64,000 bases of DNA, from NCBI RefSeq assembly GCF_037975245.1, contig NC_092567.1, positions 7,502,714 to 7,566,713 of the forward strand. Direction: 5' to 3'. The notes under the pieces were generated by a model, which saw only the letters and a list, made by a program, of their open reading frames with translations, did no database searches and was not told the DNA's origin. The position numbers and the translations under genes were made by a program. The stretch comes from Apostichopus japonicus. Lineage: Eukaryota; Echinodermata; Holothuroidea; Aspidochirotida; Stichopodidae. Shown here piece after piece: positions 1 to 11,900 of this stretch (position 1 is its first letter; the number at the start of each line of letters is the position of its first letter).

Positions 1-75
1 AAGCCGAAATTTTTCGCGCGCTTCGCGCGCGTTCAACATATCAATGCCAATATCAGCCCCCGCCTCCTACGGGAC
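1..75 (+). repeat. Fragment of a dispersed repeat with a GCGCGC hairpin
   Basis: A GC-only hairpin (CGCGCGC, loop TTC, GCGCGCG at 15-31) is followed by TTCAACATATCAATG. The same arrangement, hairpin then TTCCACATGTCAATG, occurs at 15755-15785 inside a longer dispersed repeat, so this is probably a truncated copy cut by the window edge. No coding is visible. The family is not recognised. Confidence 0.4.
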
Positions 76-627
76 CTACGCCTATGTGTGTAGCGTTCGG
101 TTTCGATATACCTGATATCGGAGGAAATATCTGCTATTTGTCATTTCCTTCAGCCAAGTTTTATAATAGCCATTATAACAGGTTGCAATATTTCTACACC
201 AAGAAATTAACTGTGTCGCAATTTTCCAAAATTTCATCACCAACATTCTTCATCATACTTTCTTCTACTCGTGCAATGTTGACCTGTCTGTTAGGGGATC
301 AAGGAGGTTTTTCTATATTGGTTGTCCATAGATTGCATTTTGTGCAACATCATGGGTATCTTTTGAAGTGATTTTTATTCACGAGAAATGGGAATTTTCA
401 AATTCTCAACAAATAATCGGCTTAAAACCTTCAAAAGTGGGGCTTTCGGATATTGTGGGAGGTGACGTAGAATCACCTACAAAAGCAATCATCCATAGGA
501 CATGCAATCAGGTCGAACATGATGTGTGACTGGTGAAAATCTTCAAAAAGGTTATGGATGGAAAAAAACTTTTGGGATATACTTGGTTCTCAGGCAAAAG
601 TGTACATCTGGTTGCTCATTTTCAAGC

Positions 628-790
628 CCGAGAAGTGCCATTTCCGGTGATCTGGGGGGTATCAAAACCAAAAATTTCTTGTACGCTCCGCGCCAACCGA
701 CGGTGGCGCTCTGCTTAGATGGTAATTCGCGCCCCCCCCCCGGGTTAGAAAATCCTGGATACGCGCCTGTTAGATATTTCAGAAGGCTTC
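628..790 (+). repeat. Dispersed repeat, copy of 50805-50965 in opposite orientation
   Basis: The stretch from the GAAGTGCC motif through CTTGTACGCTCCGCGCCAAC, the GCGCTC-rich block and the C-run at 731-740 matches the reverse complement of 50805-50965 in order and spacing. The outer end reads CAGGCGCGTATCC (reverse complement, near 770), comparable with CAGGGGCGTCGTGCG in the other copy; 5'-CAG ends of this kind are common in hAT-type elements. No target duplication was found. A short open frame across it is only a by-product of the repeat. Confidence 0.5.
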
Positions 791-1174
791 AGAAACAAAA
801 GGATAATCACAACAAAGAAACACTCATGATAGCAGTTCCACGTTGATCCAATAAAACACTACAGTAATGCTTGTATATGATATGGAATATTGAATCTCAA
901 TCTTTGGAAAACCTTGCGCTTCATTTGACCTTTACTCACTGGCAGGTTAGCACTTAAATCCACAATATCCCAGGAGAGGATACAACTCCAGAGTACTTTA
1001 AGAGTAGGTTTTTATGACTTAATTTGGCTAAAACCTTTCAGACAGTTGGATGATCTCGCGAATTATGTAGAACACTTTTAAATTAATAATATGATCAAAT
1101 TATTTCAAGAAGGAAAACCTACCCTTCAACTTGTAACCAACTATAACAGGCATGCATCACCATACTTCAACTAG

Positions 1175-1758
1175 GGTGTTACTAAAACGAATGACAATTG
1201 CGTTACACATACTGTAACAAATGACAATATGTTGTACACACTAAAAAATTGCGTTGACTAAAACGAATGACAGTAATGACAGCACAGACATTTGCTTCAA
1301 CCTGATATCACAGTTCATACCTCGTGGGTATCTAGTAAAGTACGGACAAGATAAAAACGCACCTTAGAGTAAGCGAAATTGTAAGTCTGATTTTAAAAAG
1401 TAAATTTAACGTCATTTTTCCGATATTAATTGTTAGAAACTAACAATACTATAATCTTGAAACGGCTTCAGTTATCTTTCTATATAAATCTACAGAGGTA
1501 AAAAGCACAGCACTCAAGCGCATTCTCACACAAAAACTCTCCCTGTGGTTCCTATCCGTAAATTACACCAAAACCCTGCAACCACGTAATATGCCATTTT
1601 CCTCAAATCATTTTTGCGCAGAAAACCAATAACCGCATTTACTCCACTCCGTTAATCATTCTATCTCTTCTCAACACTGTCATTCGCAAATGATAATTTA
1701 CCCTGTACAAAGTCAATTGTCATTCGGTCATTTGCTGTAATTCGTTTTAGTTTGTCCC
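1175..1758. mobile_element. Mutator-like MITE with 10-bp target-site duplication
   Basis: The 10-mer CTTCAACTAG occurs directly on both sides (1165-1174 and 1759-1768). Just inside are inverted ends: GGTGTTACTAAAACGAATGA on the left, and on the right, read from the other strand, GGGGACAAACTAAAACGAAT; both contain ACTAAAACGAAT. A 9-10 bp duplication with inverted ends is the signature of Mutator/MULE elements. At 584 bp with no transposase frame it would be non-autonomous. The superfamily rests on duplication length only. Confidence 0.7.
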
Positions 1759-2488
1759 CTTCAACTAGCCCTACATTGTGCTGAGCATAGGACACGCTTT
1801 ATGCTGGCATTGCATACTATTGAATATTGTAACTAAAATCGTTAGACTAGGCCTAAATTAGGCTGCACTTAGGTTATATGACTAGAGAAGACCTAAGCCA
1901 TAACGTTGAACGTTATGATGGCCTGTGAGCCTGTCCTTGTACGTGCATAGCCTAACGCTATGAAAGGAACTCAACTGATACGTGGGATTTCTTCTTTGAC
2001 AATTGTATTATACTCCGTTTGTTTCTTTCAGTATCATGTTCACCATCTGGAATGTGTTGCATTATCTTCATATTTCGTAAGCCAGTACTGTAGCTTCGGG
2101 GAATCACGTCAAACAAACATGGAAGTACTGTACTGTACAACCATACATGTACCATTCTTCAAACGCTGTTTACACTGTGGCGTTGGTTTGTTTTGATTTT
2201 GAAAATTAAACTTGTTCAAGTCGTTTTCCGTGGCTACGAGGGAAATTCCCCTATTTTTCAGATAAATGGTCAATCTTCCAATTGAAATAATAGCAATTTA
2301 CCGAAAATGGCAAATTCCTTAGATCTAATAAGTGAGGACTTCAACAATATGTTGGAAAATGTCATTTTATCATTTGCACCTTGACATTTTTCTGCTAATG
2401 TTGCGTTCATAGAATCCTGTACAGCAGCTTGAAATTGCCATCAAGACAGCAAGATAAACATGTCTTAGACAGTTTCTTCAGCCATGAT

Positions 2489-3251
2489 GCGAATTTTTTT
2501 TTTCCCAAACAGGTTTGCAATTGCGTGGTCTTCCGCCAATCAGATTGCTCGTGACGTCAGCATCAATAATGGGCATGGCTTCGAAGTTCGTAGACATGCA
2601 CTGAGTTACACACTGACACTTAATTAAGTCTAGTTACGGGGTTTCCCATCAAACGCCCTAACTCTACTTTTAATGCTTGAATCACATGTTGACCTTACTT
2701 ATGATACATACGCTACATTCTATTGGGTTCGTGTTTACGTTATTCAAGATTTGTGAGCCGTTCTTCCACAATCGGAATTCGTTTCGTAGAATGGGTAGGC
2801 CTACACTAAAATCAACTTCACGAGTCTTGAATGAATATACGCAAACAGTTTAGTGTACTGAGTATGATATTTTCTGTCACTGCACTGTGTACACAGTTGA
2901 CAGTTATAATACATATAGGCCACCAGCGCATGTGTGATGTACCATGTACGAACATCACTGTGCGATGTTATCGATTAATGCATGCCTACACATAAAACTT
3001 CCATCAAAGTAGATGATCATACCATACTAGTGTGCTCAATATGTCTGAACCAATTCCAAACACATCTACATATATTAAAGAATAGCTTCGGGTAATTTTG
3101 AACGGGCATATCTTGGTTGCAACGAATGGATGCAGACACTTTGGAAACCTGGAAGTGAAGGTTTCTATCGTGATGACGTAACATTTTCGACCAATCATGA
3201 GCGCCTATTTACACGCAATTGCAAACCTGTTTTGGAAAAAAAAAAATTCGC
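2489..3251. mobile_element. Non-autonomous DNA transposon, copy A
   Basis: The unit starts GCGAATT, a T-run and CCCAAACAGGTTTGCAATTGCG. It ends with the near-perfect reverse complement: CGCAATTGCAAACCTGTTTT, an A-run and ATTCGC. A second copy with the same ends and body lies at 56419-57759, same orientation. Shared internal blocks include the one beginning GTCTAGTTACGGGGTTTCC, the one beginning CTTATGATACATACGCTACA and GACCAATCATGAGCG. No transposase is encoded. No clear target duplication was found, so the superfamily is open. Confidence 0.75.
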
Positions 3252-6200
3252 AGCCCGGATAGGCTATTGATTAACTACAAGCTTGGAAAAAAGGTCAATA
3301 CTTTTTTATTTCTAAAAACTTTTGAAATGACGGGATGAAAATTTTGGGTATTTCAACATTAATCAGAAACGTTATAAGTTGTACACTAGGATATGGAAGT
3401 CGAAGGGGGGGGGATAGGCAATGTTACATTTAGCTGATAAGATGGCCACTGCTACGGGTGTACACCCGTCCCCAACCCCCCCCCCCCCTCCGACTTTACA
3501 AAAAAGTATTGATTGGCAAAAATGGTGTATGGAGCCAATTTAAGACCTAACTGTAGTCTAATTATGCTCAGAGTGCACCATTTAACGTGAATTTTCAAAG
3601 CAATTTCAGGGGCGGATATACATGGGATTTGCCTTCAACAGGCCAACTAGCACACCGCCACCTTTTTTAAATTGTTACTTCTATTCTAGCCTTTCCATAA
3701 TAGTGTAGGACCTACTTAAATCAGTTGGGATTTGCTCTCCCCCCCCCCTTTGAAATCCTATATTAAAATGGGGGTTGAGAAGGGTCCCATTCTCCTAGTC
3801 CTGTGAACCGATTTCAAGTAGTAGATAACCTATGCATCTGCTATATATTAAAATGTGGTAACATGCTATAGTGTATACCTCTTTTTCAGGCATTACTATA
3901 TATAGGAATAATAACTGGTTGGGCAATATGCCCGCCCAACGGCTATTTACCGAATAACTGGACGAGCAAGACTGTACTGTCTGATTTTCCATGCAATTAT
4001 GCAATAGTGATTTTAACATCGGTCAGTTTCAGTTTTCAAACTTCAAACTAGTATTCTTTAGCAAAACCTCAAGTTTAGACAAAATTATAGTCTAACTACG
4101 CCTCAGAATCGTTTCAGATCGAGGACCTCTAAATGTAATTGCATTCAACGACTCCACGGCAACACCACCAAAAGTTTCGCCACCTATAGTCTGACCATAA
4201 AGGTTCATTCCCCTACCTAAATTGATCGGGAGAATTTTGGAATGTGAACCCACGTTACTGGGTACTAAACCTTACAGGAGAGTTGATCCGTTTTCAGGAT
4301 CGGAGAGGCAAACTTATCGCTTATGCACTTAATCAGAAATATACACAAGTTAGCCACAAGATGTACCTCCTCCTTTATATTCTACACCCTTCCTCATATC
4401 TACTGTACATGTGACAAATCACTTGATTTGCGTAACAAGGGAGCAAAAAATGAACTGGTTTGGGAGGGGGTCGGGAGGCATCGCAATTAAGCAAGCAGTA
4501 CACATTTTGTCATTACTGTGACCACATGGAACGCTGAAAAATTTCAAAATTTTCATATCAAAATGTTAATTATTTTATCCCGAAAGTTTTGAATGTTTCT
4601 GGGAATTTCAACCCTTTTTCAAAATTGAAACCCTTTTCTTGAAAATCAAGTTTGTCTTAAAATTGCAATCTGTAATATAACCGAAATTCTCATTATTAAA
4701 CTACTTTTTCTAGAATTTAAAAGCGCTTCGATTGATTTTGAACTCTTTAACTCCCTTCATGTAAAATGTCGATTTCTTTTTTTTTTAAACTTAAACTTTT
4801 AAAATGTCGACTTATCATCTAAAAATATTAGCGTTTTATTTCAAACTTGTACGTTTCTCTCGAAATTGCCATTGCATTTCTTGAAATCAAGATTTCTTTC
4901 TTATATAAATTTCAACTATTTCATCTAAAAAAAAATAAACCTTTATTGATAAGGATGGTACTAAGTAAAAAGAAAGAATGGGGGGCTACATGAATTGACT
5001 ATTAACATTATTGGTGAAATGTCGACATAGTATTTTGATTTGAGCAATTACGAGGTACGTGAAAAGACAAAACATCGTTTGATTGCAAAGATTTAGCTGC
5101 ATAATCCAGCACTGACATGGAATTAATTACAAAGGTGGTTGGGTGGGGAGGAATGAAAAAAAGTTGTGTAGTTACGTTTATTCCAGTAAGTTCATTATGA
5201 TCAAGTGATTATTTGTAAAAACAAAAATGTAACTTGCCACAGACACGTTTTGTCTGCACGATATGTCTGCAAGATGTGTATGACTGAACAAGGATGTTCA
5301 ATTTATGTTATTCCATGTAGGTTTTAATATTCATTAAACATGTACTCCTTCCAATCATTTGAAACAGACGGTATTCAAACTGTTGTGTGAATTGTTTGTT
5401 TATGCATCCACTAGCAGATAATAAGGTGGGTGAAGGAGTACAAAAGATGCTATTTTGCCCAAATTTTAACCGGTGGTGGGGGAGGGGTGCACGGGGACTA
5501 ACACCCTACCGCTAAGGGGGAAATGTCAATGATAGCTTGATCTACTTGATATAGGTTGCGTTGTATTATTTACTTCCTCGACCCCTTCCTTATACTACAT
5601 AAGGAATCGACGTCAGTTTACAAACCGTCTGTTTCCACATGGCATGTATAACGTTACGTACATTTATTACTATTGGCGCAAAAATGTCCGTTACAAATCT
5701 CAAACATCACCCGCGAACAGCTGGGAAACACTTGTATATGAATATCGGTGACTCATGCTATTGAATACCTGTTCACATCTAGTATATATCAGTATCACTG
5801 ACAATGAATGGTTTAGTGTTATATCAGTGGAGTTGCAGAGTTCGTAGTATATTCGTGGGAGTTGTTTGTTACCATTGACTTGTTGAGTGGTTATTAAGAT
5901 GGATTGTTTAATGGAGAGGAACCGCTGTGAATAGTTAAAACAGTAATTATTGATCAGCGAGATAATTTGACGGTATGGTATAGAGGCATAGGCTAGGATG
6001 TGTACAAAGGCCATGCCAAACTTAGGTAGGCTATAGGTTCTAACCTATAGCCTAATGTTGTTATTTAATAAACTATGAAACACTCAAGTACCTGCCTTTT
6101 TTATATTTTATTTAAAAGAATTTTTCCATTTAAATTTTATGAGTTTTGTCCGTCCAAGTCCTTAAAAGTCTTCATGCTCCAGTAAATGGTGCACTTCAGC

Positions 6201-8729
6201 TGTACAAATGAATCTGATGGTTGATATCAGATCCATAGTACTAATAGTCGCCTCTAAAAACAAAACAATTATAAAAAGTTCCTCCTCAAACATGAAAAAG
6301 AAGAAAGTATGATTAACATGCATTCATCATCTTCCATAGCAAAGTTTCCACTCGTGTCATGTTTCACTTTTATTTCGTAACAACCGTAAGTTTTTTTTTA
6401 TCTCTGCGTTTTCACAAATGATAATTGGGATGTCAAAGTTACAAATGGTAGGTCATTTGTTTTGAAACAAAGCATTTGAAAATTTGGGATCTGGAGGGAC
6501 CTTTTGGACCCTGTAACAGTGAAATCTGCCTTAGACTAGTAATAGAGTTAGGCTATGTTAAAAATCTCAAACATCACCCGCGAAAAGCTAGAATTACTAC
6601 GGTACTTTGAGCAAGAGGACATGCTTTGCAAGTCTTACTAATAAATAATACAAATCTTAGCCTATAGTTGTTGACTGATTATCAAAAAATTCCAAGTTAA
6701 AGCATATCTTAAATATAAAGGAATTGAATAAAATACAATAGAGACATTGAGTCTTCTTTAGGGATCTTAACTTAAGCGAAGAATAAAACCAGCGATTAAC
6801 ATTCTATGTGAGCTGATGCCTATCCTTTACTTCTAAAACAATTGCTTCATTCTAGCTAACAAAAAGTATCCATAGACAAACTTTGGAAATTTTCTTATCC
6901 CTTCAAAAAATTTAAATCACAGAAAATGGTTCAACTCGATTTAGCCTACTCGTACATAATATAGCCTTATAGGCGTGAATACAAGTCAATCTATAACATT
7001 CCACAATTATTATTGTAATCACCTAACTTACTAAATCTACCAGGTCGGACATATGAGCCACTCGTGTGAGAAACCTGCAGCTTTTTACCGAGCAGGCTGA
7101 CTGAAATAATGTTAGGCCTATTTAATTTTTATTTTTTTTCTATTTTATTTTACTCCTGACAATATACCTGACACTTAATGTGATATATAGTTTTGTTAAA
7201 TACTGTATAGGGCCTAGAGCTTTGAGCCTCTATAAAACAGTTTTCCAATTAAGTCTAATCATAATCACATGCAATACATAGTTATTAAAAAGGAATCTTT
7301 CGTCCATGTCTTTCCAGCAGCAACTAGATCGTGTTGTTCTACTCACAGCTGGTTTTGTCTTAATTTTGCCCACTTAATTATAAAAACCGTATGTCATTTC
7401 CAAGCCAACAGATTTATGGCCACATGATATTTAAAAAGTAAAATGGTTTTGAAATTGAAAGTGCGCCAATTCTGTTACGCTGCTGCAACACTCAATAACA
7501 GAAGTTCACCAGAGCCGTAGCTCTAATGTTAAGTGTTCCGCTAACTGTTCACACCCGATGAACTCCATAGTAACATACGATATTTCAATGAAGAACCAAT
7601 CAACCGGATTAAACTTAAAAGTAATAATTAATTAGTATAATTAAACCCTCAAGGATATGAAGTGTTTCCAGATAACAATATTATTTGTAATAAAAAATGT
7701 AAAAAGCGGATGGTACTATGTAATTGGAAGAAACGATAAAGTTTAGAAAGTTAAGATCATAAGCATTACTCAATTTAGGAATATCTACAAACACAAAGAA
7801 AGAACAAAACTACATTTCGAGAAAAAAAAATCCACTAGAAGTTATGTCACACTCAAACCGTAACATAGGAAAAAATTTAATAACAAAACACAAATGGACA
7901 TCATCATTTAAACAAATCGTATTAATTAGAAATAATTATAATTCAAGCAGAATAGTCGGATTTGGATCAATAATTAAATATTTTGTATATTAAAATTTGA
8001 GTTTATGCCTCATCAACCTTCTCTCTTGAAACTTGAATTTGATCTACCGTACATCTGCTTCTCTAAATTGCATTTTAATTATAAGAAACAACCTATTGAT
8101 TTAAATATAATTCTTCCAAATCTCCTTAAACTTTATAAAAACCTGGTATCAGTTAGAGTAGAAGTTTCCTTTTCATGATTCCTATAACATTAAATTACAT
8201 TATCTTCTGAAAGTTCTAAATAAAAATACAAATAAATTTGATCAATTGTTTTCTTCAACAGATAGATGATCTTTATTATTATTTACCCAATTTTTATAAA
8301 ATTCTCAACCCGTCATTGAGATTTGTTACCTCTTAACTAATAAATAAAAATGTGTAGCCTCGCATTCTTCTTTTATTAAACCTTACTAGCTATAAAAAAC
8401 TTTAATGAATAATTTAATTGTTAAACAATTAAACTAACCCTTTAATCCTACATTACCACCTTATTATTCTCTAATCTATTCTAAGTATTCCTGTTTATAT
8501 TTGTCTCCCCTTAAAATCAGCCCCATATTGTCGTTCCAATAACTGATTCTTTCTTACAAATAAACACGACCTAAATGTCTTAGTTTATCGCTTTATTTTC
8601 CTTTATCTTTATTTCGTTTTTATTATTTTTATTATTTATACTATTATAACAATTATTCTAATTCTAACCAAATCCAATCTATTTATCTCTATCTACTCTA
8701 TTATCAGTAACTCTATTCTTTCATTCTAG
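3252..8729. other. Gene-free AT-rich stretch upstream of the LRR exons
   Basis: No convincing exon is visible on either strand. It holds C/G runs near 3409 and 3477, a perfect 13-bp-arm palindrome at 6027-6054, and a direct repeat of about 21 bp (ATCTCAAACATCACCCGCGA) at 5697 and 6564. The last kilobase is extremely AT-rich with short degenerate TTATT/TTTATT runs. Upstream exons of the LRR gene may lie here unrecognised or left of the window. Confidence 0.4.
6027..6054. repeat. 28-bp hairpin palindrome
   Basis: TAGGCTATAGGTT, two bases (CT), then AACCTATAGCCTA: thirteen perfectly complementary bases on each arm. It could be the tip of a small fold-back element; no boundary or duplication was found around it. 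Confidence 0.6.
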
Positions 8730-8938
8730 ATTCCTATTTCCTGTCTGGATCTAATAGCCTGCTCTCCTAGAGTTGATGAGTCTGGTCTGAACCTTATCCT
8801 TCGGTCTGGTCTCTCTCTCTCTATCCTGAGTTCTCTCCAGTTGCTGCGGATCACTGACAGCGACAGGAGACTAACTAATGGAGAGTTGGCGGCCATCTTG
8901 TCTTACTCCTCACATTGTACAAGCTTGAAGGAGCTGTG
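8730..8938 (+). CDS. LRR exon 1 of the visible gene model
   Basis: The acceptor is most likely ...CTCTATTCTTTCATTCTAG at 8729, because an in-frame TAG ends exactly there; alternative AGs lie at 8756 and 8770. The donor is TG|GTAAGT at 8939. The 209 nt encode 69 residues plus two bases, including ISCLDLIACS, VDESGLNLILRSG, SLQLLRITDSDRRLTNGEL and SSHCTSLKEL. Leucine spacing and the repeated Leu-x-x-Leu-x-Leu pattern fit about two LRR units. A CT dinucleotide run (8807-8823) is read as Gly-Leu-Ser-Leu-Ser. Confidence 0.75.
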
Positions 8939-11900
8939 GTAAGTAATCCAGTGTAGATGTTAGAATCATCATAACAGTTAAACAGGGAATTAATTTAATT
9001 GATAAAAGTTATCAATATTAAACTAACATAATATAATGTAAAGTCTGCTGTATTTTTATGTCAAGGATGTTATTCAATTAGTTTAATTGAATTTATTTTA
9101 ATAATTAGCTCATCGTGAAAAGAATTTTGTAGGATGTTATGATAAATAAACAAAATGTAATGCATTAATAAGAAATATTTTAAGAGTGTTGGTAAGAGAG
9201 GGGTGGACGGGGTGGACGGGGTTGTGTAACTGTTCTTTGTTTATTTTTATGTTAAAATTTAACTAAATAGGCTTTAGAATTACAGGAATGTTTATTAGGA
9301 TAAAATAAGACATATATAGACAAGGTAGTTGGATTTTAATAAATCTAATGAGTTTAATAAACATTTAAAATAGGGTTTACAGTTTATAAGTAATAAATGT
9401 GACTTCTCAAGCTGAAACCAAAAATGATATTTGCTTTACAATTATGTTCAATCTATTTAAAATTTGTTGTTCAACAAAAGAGATTGAAAATCGTTATTAA
9501 TATAAAAGAAACAAAATAATGGCAATAAAATAGCAAAACCTATAAATCTATACTTAAAAACCGAAGACATTGTGACCAGATTATAATACTCTAGTAAAAC
9601 TGAAATTTATACCAAACTAGCAACCAATTAAACAGTTTTAAAAGTTGCAATTTAAAAAATAGTTACCAAAACAAGTTAATAAGTAAAAGTTATCAAGAAA
9701 GGAAATAAATAATTGTAATGGAGTTAATTAAAAAGTTTTTTTTTTTTTACTATTCCATGAAATCATTAAGGCAAATATGTATCTCATAAATTAGAGAGGT
9801 TAATATTTAATCCATTTAAAACTACATAAGTTTCTATTTTATAGTTTGATATACAATTTGACACCAAATGAGCTAAATTATATTTATTCTCATTATTTTT
9901 TCATAACTTTAAACAATAATTTAAAAGTCATCGTGAGCTTCATTTTTTTATAATTCATAACTTTGAACAAAATTTGCTAAATACTTTAATATTCATCATA
10001 TTTATATTACGTCAAATATGATTCGATCATGACATCTCTGCTTTGCCCTTTACAATTTAGTGTAATTGAATTTCCCCTCCACCCCCCCCCCACATCAACC
10101 CCTCACTTATAACCCATTCGTACAAAGGTTTCACTCAATACATACCCGACACCTCCCGTTTACCAATCCATCGTTACCCTACCTGCCCCCTCAGCTAACC
10201 GTCATTACACTCTTTGTTCTTCGCAGTTTCCCTTTTCAATATATTCTTACCCTCCTCCCACCCTAACCCTATCATCACCCTCTTTGTTCCTGTCACCGGG
10301 TGGTTGTCTTTATTATCTCCAGCTCCATTATCAGTTACTTGTGATTTCTTTGTTTCTTTAGGTCCATTGTTTTCTTTATATAGACCTACTAAGTGTAGTT
10401 TTGTAAACAGAGACGTAAACCTCGCTGATACTTTAATTTATTTATTTTTCTCAGTCAAAGTGTTTACACAACGAATATATTCAGTTTACTATATCGCTAC
10501 TCTTCTCACCTTCATTAGTTTATCAGACCAACCTCATAAAGAGTTTAAAATTTCCATCTTTACACACTCACGTTAATGTTATTAATTGATATGTTCCACA
10601 GTGTATGACGTGTTACTAAAGCAATGAAAGAAATATTTTAGTCGCCCAATCCGCCTCACCCGACACTCCGAGAAAGGGAAAAAACTATTCAGTAATACCA
10701 TCAATAAAATACCAAATAAATGAAAATTATTCAGCATGTCATATCTTCAATGCCATTCCAGGAATAACTGTAACCTCGGAAAATGTATCACTGAAACAGC
10801 TTATACATTAGCAGTATTGCTTGGTCGGTTCATAAAAAAAATGTAATCAGATCTATGATTATTCACTTTCTAGACTATCAGTGCTCTATCCCAATCCCCG
10901 AGTTCAGTATCCTCTTCAGTAAATTTAGTCCGGTGGTTCTTAAATTGGTCCCTGCCGCCAGGGGGGCGTTGCTAGTCTCAGGGGCGCTATAGGGTACAGG
11001 GGACGAGTAGGGGGCATTGGCACTGATTTGGGAGTCCCTGGCGATTCCGACACATCACTTAGGGCACAATAACTTAGCCATCTAGGTGGTCAATAAAGTT
11101 TGTGACCCAAAATTATCCACAAAAAGCTTTAGAAATTCAATTACTCCACCCCTAGGTCCAATTTCTTTCGCGTTTGGATGATATTGTAGCAGAGACATCT
11201 CTTGTAACTTATCAGCGCATATCGCCACTATCTTAAGGCCCAGTCACACTATACCGATTTTTTATCGGAATACTATCTGATTTTCCCGGAGGAATCAAAC
11301 AATTAGTTTTTCGTTCGGGTCTTCCAGCCACAGTGATAAAGGACCTGATTTGCTATCTGGTGAGACATTCCGATGTGGAATAGCCCTCTCCTAACTTTTG
11401 ATATTGACTCCGTTTCCTTTTATCGGATAGCTATCCGATTTCTCTTCCGATTTTTATCGTTTTTCGATGTGACGTCACTTTAGAATGTAGTCTGTTCCAG
11501 AACCCCTCAGATTTGGAGTAGGTATTCGAATATTCCACTGCATTCATTACATTCACTACCACAAACCTCACTCTTCGGCCTAAAATCGTAAAAATCGGAC
11601 CGTATTCCGATAAAATATCGCTGTAGTGTGACCGGGCCTTTAGCCTGCCATTTGGGGTATTCCGTGAGCTGGCCACTGAATATGAAGTCGAGGGGAAGGG
11701 ATAGGGGGAGGGGCGGGCATTGCGACAGTTCAAAATGGTTGAAGGGGGTGGTCGTTTAAAACAGTTTGGGAACCACTGGTTTAGTCTAACCTCCTCCACC
11801 TTTTAGACAGCCTATACCTGTTCCCACCACTGCCCTTCCCTTCGCCCTCCTATTCAGAAAGATGCATCTGTATGGTTTTAGAGAGCCAATCGAATCCAGT

